A stretch of DNA of 9,443 nucleotides from Chlamydiota bacterium (GTDB lineage: Bacteria > Chlamydiota > Chlamydiia > Chlamydiales > Waddliaceae), in the NCBI GenBank assembly GCA_011065005.1, contig JAAKFP010000061.1, positions 1 through 9,443 of the forward strand. The letters run 5' to 3'. The number at the start of each line of letters is the position of its first letter. Position 1 is the stretch's first letter. The position numbers and the translations under genes were made by a program. The notes under the pieces are model-generated. The model made no database searches and was not told the origin of the DNA. It was given only the letters and a program-made list of their open reading frames with translations. This document shows, one piece after another, positions 5,651 through 9,443 of the stretch.

Positions 5651-7168
5651 ATGAAAAACTATTTTCTTTATAGTTTTATAGTTTTCTCGGTCTTTTCAGG
5701 GATTGCTTTCTGCGAAGAACCCGTGCAAAGCTCTGAGCAAACCAAAAAAGAAGAGCCCAAAGAAGAGCTCACAGAAACCACCCACGCTATCAAGATCAAT
5801 GGAGAAGAGATCCATTACAAAGCATCTGCAGGAACGATGCTTCTCAAAGACGAAAAGGGGGATTCTAAAGCCACCATCTTCTATATCGCGTATATCAAAG
5901 AAGGAGAGAAGAACCCCAAGAATCGCCCCGTTACCTTTTGTTTCAATGGAGGTCCCGGATCTTCGGCTATTTGGTTGCACCTTGGGGTTCTCGGTCCCAA
6001 AAGAATGAACTTGACTGAAGAAGGGTACTCACTTCCCCCTTATGAACTTCTTCCAAACGAATATTCTTTACTTGATGAGACCGATCTCGTTTTCATAGAT
6101 CCCGTTTCCACAGGATACAGTCGCGCAGCCCCTGGAGAGGATCCCAAGCAGTTCCACGGTGTCGATGAAGACATCCAATCTGTCGCCGAATTCATTCGCC
6201 TTTATGTGACGCGTAATAACCGTTGGGGCTCGTCGAAGTTCCTTATTGGAGAAAGTTATGGAACTACTCGTGCTGCAGGACTCGCAAACCACCTTTATGA
6301 GCAACATAACATGTCCCTAAATGGAGTGATCCTGGTATCGACGATATTAAATTTTCAAACCTTGAGAGACAGCCAAAAAGGCAATGACCTTCCCTACATC
6401 CTTTCTCTTCCATCCTATGCTGCAACAGCTTGGCATCATGGAAAACTACCCCAAGACCTGCAAAACAAGCCGCTAATGGAGGTGTTGACAGAGGTTGAGC
6501 ACTTTGCTGCCAATGAGTATTCCTTGGCGCTTTTTAAAGGGAGTAGTCTCACCGGTAGTGAACGCTCAAGAATCACACAAAAGTATTCACGTTATACAGG
6601 ATTAAAACCTGATTACATTCAAAGAGCCAATTTTCGTGTACCTGTTCATCGCTATTGTAAGGAGATTTTGCGAGATGATGAACGTGTGGTAGGGAGATTT
6701 GATGGTCGTATCAAAGGAATTGATAGCGATGCTTGCGGTGAATGTGTGGAAAACGATCCCAGTGGTGATGCTATTTTCAATGGATTTACAGCAGCATTTA
6801 ATCAGTATGTGAGAACGGAGCTTGAGTGGGAGAAGGATGATCCATATAAAGTGTTGACACGGGACGTTTGGCCTTGGAATTTTGGCAAGTATTCAAATGA
6901 ATATCTCAATGTTGCAGAGTCACTTCGTAATGTGATGAGTAGAAATCCCCAGTTAAAAGTCTTTGTGGCGAGTGGGTATTATGACCTAGCCACTCCTTAC
7001 TTTGCGACGAACTACACATTGAACCATATGGGGCTTGATCCCGCTTTGACGGAGAATGTGACGAGGGAATATTACTATGGAGGGCATATGATGTATACCC
7101 ATCAGCCCTCTTTGAAGAAAATGAAAGAAGACCTGGTGAAGTTTTATCGGGATACTGTAAATAAATAA
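5651..7168 (+). CDS. Exported S10-family serine carboxypeptidase
   Basis: A 505-residue protein of the S10 family, which removes C-terminal residues from peptides, often at acidic pH. Residues 1-21 form a Sec signal peptide: a short KN start, a hydrophobic core through FIVFSVFSGIAF, and a likely cut near Cys21. The lipobox match is poor, so a lipoprotein is unlikely. A charged Glu/Lys/Thr linker (22-45) precedes the enzyme. The oxyanion segment is FNGGPGSSA (98-106), the nucleophile Ser202 lies in IGESYGTTRAAG, Asp445 in ASGYYDLATP and His479 in YYGGHMMY, so the triad is complete. The start is set at ATG 5651 rather than an in-frame TTG at 5621, because only the ATG has an RBS and puts the signal peptide at the N-terminus. 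The enzyme probably acts in the periplasm or outside the cell on peptides. It stands alone with its own promoter. Confidence 0.92.
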   Translation: MKNYFLYSFIVFSVFSGIAFCEEPVQSSEQTKKEEPKEELTETTHAIKINGEEIHYKASAGTMLLKDEKGDSKATIFYIAYIKEGEKNPKNRPVTFCFNGGPGSSAIWLHLGVLGPKRMNLTEEGYSLPPYELLPNEYSLLDETDLVFIDPVSTGYSRAAPGEDPKQFHGVDEDIQSVAEFIRLYVTRNNRWGSSKFLIGESYGTTRAAGLANHLYEQHNMSLNGVILVSTILNFQTLRDSQKGNDLPYILSLPSYAATAWHHGKLPQDLQNKPLMEVLTEVEHFAANEYSLALFKGSSLTGSERSRITQKYSRYTGLKPDYIQRANFRVPVHRYCKEILRDDERVVGRFDGRIKGIDSDACGECVENDPSGDAIFNGFTAAFNQYVRTELEWEKDDPYKVLTRDVWPWNFGKYSNEYLNVAESLRNVMSRNPQLKVFVASGYYDLATPYFATNYTLNHMGLDPALTENVTREYYYGGHMMYTHQPSLKKMKEDLVKFYRDTVNK

Positions 7169-7191
7169 GAGGCGATCACTAGGAAAAACTC

Positions 7192-7220
7192 TTGAATTCC
7201 TATTACCGCCTTGCTATCTT
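7192..7220 (+). promoter_or_regulatory. Candidate promoter of the CAT-anticodon tRNA
   Basis: TTGAAT (7192-7197) and TATCTT (7215-7220) are 17 bases apart, each matching four of six consensus bases. Transcription would begin near 7227, about 26 bases before the tRNA. It lies just after the end of the peptidase gene. Confidence 0.4.
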
Positions 7221-7252
7221 TTTTTATGTTATCTGGACAAAGTCTAGATTAT

Positions 7253-7326
7253 GGGGCAATAGCTCAGTTGGTTAGAGCAACGGACTCATAACCCGTCGGT
7301 CGCAGGTTCAAGTCCTGCTTGCCCCA
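7253..7326 (+). tRNA. tRNA with CAT anticodon (elongator Met, or Ile2 if lysidine-modified)
   Basis: A 74-base cloverleaf: acceptor GGGGCAA/TTGCCCC with discriminator A at 7326, D stem GCTC/GAGC, anticodon loop CTCATAA with CAT at 7287-7289, and T stem GCAGG/CCTGC around TTCAAGT. CCA is not encoded. The regular acceptor pairing rules out a typical initiator tRNA with an open first pair. CAT is read by elongator tRNA-Met and, after lysidine modification, by tRNA-Ile2; the sequence alone does not settle which. In the anticodon stem ACGGA (7280-7284) faces CCCGT (7292-7296), leaving an A-C mismatch next to the loop at positions 31-39. A short T-run follows the gene. Confidence 0.93.
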
Positions 7327-7435
7327 TATTTTTTTGGATAGGGTGGAATGGAATGATCAAATTGGAATTGGAGGTCTGAACCTCGCAAACCTCTAACTAA
7401 GAAGTTCTTGTCAAAGATGCATATCTTGAAAAAAA

Positions 7436-7441
7436 GGGAGG
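7436..7441 (+). promoter_or_regulatory. Strong RBS that decides a TTG start
   Basis: GGGAGG lies six bases before the TTG at 7448 and after an A-run. It makes TTG the best start of the alkylation repair gene; the next in-frame ATG, 33 bases further on, has no such site. Confidence 0.75.
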
Positions 7442-7447
7442 CGACAA

Positions 7448-8146
7448 TTGAATTCTACCTCTAGTATTAACGCCTTTTTAATGTGCCTCGAAAAATCATT
7501 TAAAGACAATGCTAATCCAGAGATTGCACGTAAACAATCAGCTTACATGAAAAATCATTTCTATTTTTTTGGAATCCAGAAACCACTAAGGAAGATCTTA
7601 TTCCAATCAACATTCAATGATCTCTTTATTCAAAACGAATCTGTACTTGTGAACGTTCTCGATAGATTATGGCATAAAGAACAACGAGAATTTCAGTATA
7701 CAGCATGTGACATTGCAGAAAAGTGTCTTATGTTAGCATCTACTCAAACTATTTCTTTTTTCGAAAATATGATTCGTACCAAATCCTGGTGGGATACTGT
7801 AGACAAAATTGCCTCAAATCTCATTGGACCTATAATCTTGAGATATCCAAAGTCAAAACTAATAATGGAGGATTGGATTAGAGATTCAAATATGTGGATT
7901 AGACGATCAGCCCTTCTTTTTCAATTGCGATATAAGCATGAAACTGATGAGCAGTTGTTATTCAAGTATTGTCGTCATACTATGCATGAAAAAGAATTTT
8001 TCATTCAAAAAGCCATAGGCTGGGCTTTACGTGAGTATTCTAAAACCTCTCCTAGGTCAGTGATAAATTTCATCAATAAGTACCGCTCAAATCTTTCATC
8101 TTTAAGCATTCGAGAAGGCTCGAAAATTATATCAACGGGGCTGTAG
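7448..8146 (+). CDS. AlkD-like DNA alkylation repair protein
   Basis: A 232-residue all-helical HEAT-like repeat protein of the AlkD (COG4912) DNA alkylation repair family, whose members excise alkylated purines from DNA. Length is close to Bacillus cereus AlkD (about 237). Recognisable segments are [16 protein letters not shown] (34-49), [13 protein letters not shown] (74-86), [11 protein letters not shown] (112-122), [18 protein letters not shown] (146-163) and [16 protein letters not shown] (184-199). By comparison with AlkD (Trp109, Asp113, Arg148, Trp187), the likely functional residues are Trp115, Asp119, Arg152 or Arg153, and Trp192, all present. Start is TTG with a strong GGGAGG. Codon use and base composition are visibly more AT-rich than in the genes to the left, which suggests an accessory origin. 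A perfect hairpin begins three bases after the stop and may end its transcript. No partner gene is tightly linked. Confidence 0.9.
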   Translation: MNSTSSINAFLMCLEKSFKDNANPEIARKQSAYMKNHFYFFGIQKPLRKILFQSTFNDLFIQNESVLVNVLDRLWHKEQREFQYTACDIAEKCLMLASTQTISFFENMIRTKSWWDTVDKIASNLIGPIILRYPKSKLIMEDWIRDSNMWIRRSALLFQLRYKHETDEQLLFKYCRHTMHEKEFFIQKAIGWALREYSKTSPRSVINFINKYRSNLSSLSIREGSKIISTGL

Positions 8147-8199
8147 TGCCAGACGGGACATTCTGACATTCTGGCAAACATGTCAGAATGTCCCGTCTG
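8147..8199. repeat. Perfect 20-bp inverted repeat (palindromic repeat element)
   Basis: CAGACGGGACATTCTGACAT (8150-8169) is exactly reverse-complemented at 8180-8199 around a 10-base loop. The left arm contains a tandem of GACATTCT (8157-8164 and 8165-8172). A second, mutually exclusive stem is possible: TGCCAGA (8147-8153) with TCTGGCA (8170-8176). No T-run follows, so it is not a classical terminator, though a stem this strong could block polymerase or shield the 3' end of the preceding mRNA. Such perfect palindromes are often dispersed repeat units, but only one copy is in this window. Confidence 0.85.
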
Positions 8200-8202
8200 A
8201 AA

Positions 8203-8259
8203 GAAAGGGGTCGTTGGTGCATAGAAAAGGGTCGTTGGAGAAAGGGGTCGTTGGTGCAT
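8203..8259 (+). repeat. Three direct copies of a GGGTCGTTGG-containing unit
   Basis: The 20-mer GAAAGGGGTCGTTGGTGCAT occurs identically at 8203-8222 and 8240-8259. A shorter variant GAAAAGGGTCGTTGG (8224-8238) sits between them, giving a spacing of 16-21 bases. The array starts three bases after the 20-bp hairpin and ends five bases before recognisable restriction-gene sequence resumes. It looks like part of a compound repeat (hairpin plus direct repeats) inserted into, or left by a deletion of, that gene. A CRISPR array is excluded by the lack of spacers. Confidence 0.8.
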
Positions 8260-8264
8260 TGTCT

Positions 8265-8465
8265 GTAAAGCATGTCTACTTTGTGGCTGAAACTAAAGGG
8301 ACAATGTCAACAATGGAATTGCGTGGCTTAGAAGAGAAAAAAATTGAATGCGCTCGTAAATTCTTCGATGAGATTAATCGAAAAATTAACCCTGAACATG
8401 TCAAGTATGATGTTGTTACGAGTTATGGGAAACTAATGGAAATTGTCGGTATTAAGCAAAAATAA
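8265..8465 (+). pseudogene. C-terminal remnant of a type III restriction enzyme Res subunit
   Basis: From [12 protein letters not shown] (starting 8265) through the stop at 8463-8465, about 66 codons match my recollection of the extreme C-terminus of type III restriction Res subunits: VYFVAETKG, then [16 protein letters not shown] and [16 protein letters not shown]. Complete Res proteins are around 900-1000 residues with a DEAD-box helicase and a PD-(E/D)xK nuclease; neither is here. The open frame continues upstream to a TTG at 8214 but runs through the direct repeats there, with no RBS, so it is not a credible start. The gene body is missing, replaced by repeats and the alkylation repair gene. 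No Mod (methyltransferase) subunit is visible. The remaining frame has no stops, which suggests recent decay. Confidence 0.75.
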
Positions 8466-8481
8466 ATATAATTGTGCTTTT

Positions 8482-8487
8482 TATAAT
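8482..8487 (+). promoter_or_regulatory. Possible -10 box before the AlbA_2 gene
   Basis: TATAAT at 8482-8487 matches the -10 consensus exactly and is 18 bases before the ATG at 8506. No acceptable -35 box lies 16-18 bases upstream, and the region is AT-rich, so chance is a real alternative. Confidence 0.3.
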
Positions 8488-8505
8488 AAAAACCTAAGAT
8501 TAATA

Positions 8506-9443
8506 ATGGATTTATTAAAACTTCTAAATCAGAAAGAATCAGAGTGGCTAGATTTTAAACGAGAATATCACAAAAGCAAGATAGAGCTTGTTCACGATAT
8601 TATTTGTTTAGCAAATGCAATAAATTTAAATAATCGCTACCTTATTTTTGGTGTTTCCAATGATCGATCTGTATTCGGGGTAGAGAATGATCCTAAGCGA
8701 ATGAAGCAACACATGATTCTTGATACTCTAAAAAAGTCTAATTTTAACTGTTTGCCAATTCTATATCTACATACTATAGAGTATGGAAATCATGAAATTG
8801 ACATTCTTGAAATAGAAAATCGACCTGATAAACCTTATTATCTAATAAAAGACAAGATTGAAAATGACCAGCCTGGCAAGCAAAAAATTATTCGTGCAGG
8901 TGTCTTCTACACCAGGTATGGCGATACTAACACACCCCTCAGAGAATGCGCTGATGAGATGTTTATAGAAAGGATGTTCCGTGAACGTTTCGGGATAGAT
9001 AAGCCTCCCATAGAGAAGCTAAAAGCAAATTTAGAGAAAAAGGACCAATGGGTTTATAATGAAAACTCAGTAGATGGACCTTGTTTTTATGATCAATGGA
9101 ACCCAGAGTTTAAAATTTCCCAAGATATTGAGTCCTCCAGAGAATTTGTTGAGGGGTGGAGTCAATTATTTCCTGATAGTAAAGCTTGTAAATATGAATT
9201 AAGTATAAATTATCATTCTACCCAGTTAGATAGTCTGTTCCTGGTTTCTTGCGATGGTGGAAGGTTTCAAACTATTCTTCCCAATGTTTGGATGTATGAA
9301 GATCCTAAAGATAAATATTGGTATTTTTCTTATTATTTTATAGAAAATTCTCTTGAGCATCTTGTAAATGAAGTAATCCAGCATACTCATCCTTCGGGTG
9401 GTTGGAGTACTCGTGGTTGGGCACCCGAATTTCCTATTTTTTC
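8506..9443 (+). CDS. AlbA_2 (Schlafen-like) domain protein, 3' end outside the window
   Basis: 312 codons are visible and the frame is still open at the window edge. Residues 1-150 match the AlbA_2 domain (divergent AAA-4/Schlafen-like, PF04326): ESEWLDFKREYH (11-22), a helix IICLANAINLNN (32-43), strand YLIFGVSND (45-53), and RAGVFYTRYGDTNTPL (130-145), the usual end of this domain. The following ~160 residues (Tyr/Trp-rich, with NPEFKIS and HPSGGWSTRGW segments) form a C-terminal part I do not recognise. AlbA_2 domains are found in putative transcription regulators and in anti-phage or nuclease proteins, so the role is open. The ATG at 8506 lacks a strong RBS. It sits 40 bases after the Res remnant, consistent with a defence-type neighbourhood. 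Base composition is AT-rich like the alkylation repair gene. Confidence 0.85.
   Translation, partial: MDLLKLLNQKESEWLDFKREYHKSKIELVHDIICLANAINLNNRYLIFGVSNDRSVFGVENDPKRMKQHMILDTLKKSNFNCLPILYLHTIEYGNHEIDILEIENRPDKPYYLIKDKIENDQPGKQKIIRAGVFYTRYGDTNTPLRECADEMFIERMFRERFGIDKPPIEKLKANLEKKDQWVYNENSVDGPCFYDQWNPEFKISQDIESSREFVEGWSQLFPDSKACKYELSINYHSTQLDSLFLVSCDGGRFQTILPNVWMYEDPKDKYWYFSYYFIENSLEHLVNEVIQHTHPSGGWSTRGWAPEFPIF

Noticed and set aside
7327..7447. Riboswitch or small RNA between the tRNA and the alkylation repair gene
   Set aside because: Only a weak stem (GAGGT/ACCTC) and no recognisable consensus; nothing beyond the RBS can be supported.
8005..8259. 84-residue minus-strand frame through the hairpin and direct repeats
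   Set aside because: It consists of translated repeats plus antisense of the alkylation repair gene; better explained as repeat DNA.
8203..8259. CRISPR array
   Set aside because: Only three short, unequal copies with no unique 30-40 base spacers and no cas genes.
8214..8264. Res remnant frame as a functional small gene starting at TTG 8214
   Set aside because: The first 17 codons are repeat DNA, no RBS is present, and homology starts only after the repeats.

Overview
This 9.4 kb bacterial window holds eight protein genes (one running off the right edge), one gene remnant, two tRNA genes and several repeat structures. Neither tRNA encodes its 3' CCA, which argues against gammaproteobacteria such as E. 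coli and against Bacilli. A candidate secreted cysteine-hydrolase-like protein, a bacterial S10 carboxypeptidase, moderate GC and compact NAD salvage genes would suit an environmental, host-associated lineage such as a Chlamydia-like organism. That placement is an inference made without a database search and is held at low confidence.

Left part (1-1325): a CACAGAG-type inverted repeat, then a minus-strand gene for a protein with the layout of a permuted papain-like (YiiX/NlpC-P60-type) hydrolase, with its own promoter region. Centre (1326-5455): a macro-domain ADP-ribose hydrolase and a glycerate 2-kinase overlap by ATGA and form one unit. A 207-bp MITE-like element with 32-bp perfect terminal inverted repeats and a 10-bp target duplication sits at the end of the kinase gene. 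It has replaced the last codons, and the former C-terminus can still be read on its far side. Next come nicotinate phosphoribosyltransferase (pncB) and nicotinamidase (pncA), which together turn nicotinamide into nicotinate mononucleotide for NAD synthesis. A tRNA-Pro(CGG) gene lies head-on against the end of pncA, two bases away.

Right part (5456-9443): an exported S10 serine carboxypeptidase with a complete triad, then a CAT-anticodon tRNA with an unusual A-C pair in its anticodon stem. After this tRNA the sequence becomes more AT-rich and looks accessory: an AlkD-like DNA alkylation repair protein, a perfect 20-bp hairpin, three copies of a GGGTCGTTGG-type repeat, the last ~65 codons of a type III restriction subunit (Res) cut off just beside the repeats, and an AlbA_2 (Schlafen-like) protein that leaves the window. 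This reads as a decayed DNA-repair and defence segment downstream of a tRNA gene.

No complete new system can be shown here. The best leads are the MITE-like element that rewrites a gene end, the permuted-papain candidate, and the repeat cluster beside the broken restriction gene.
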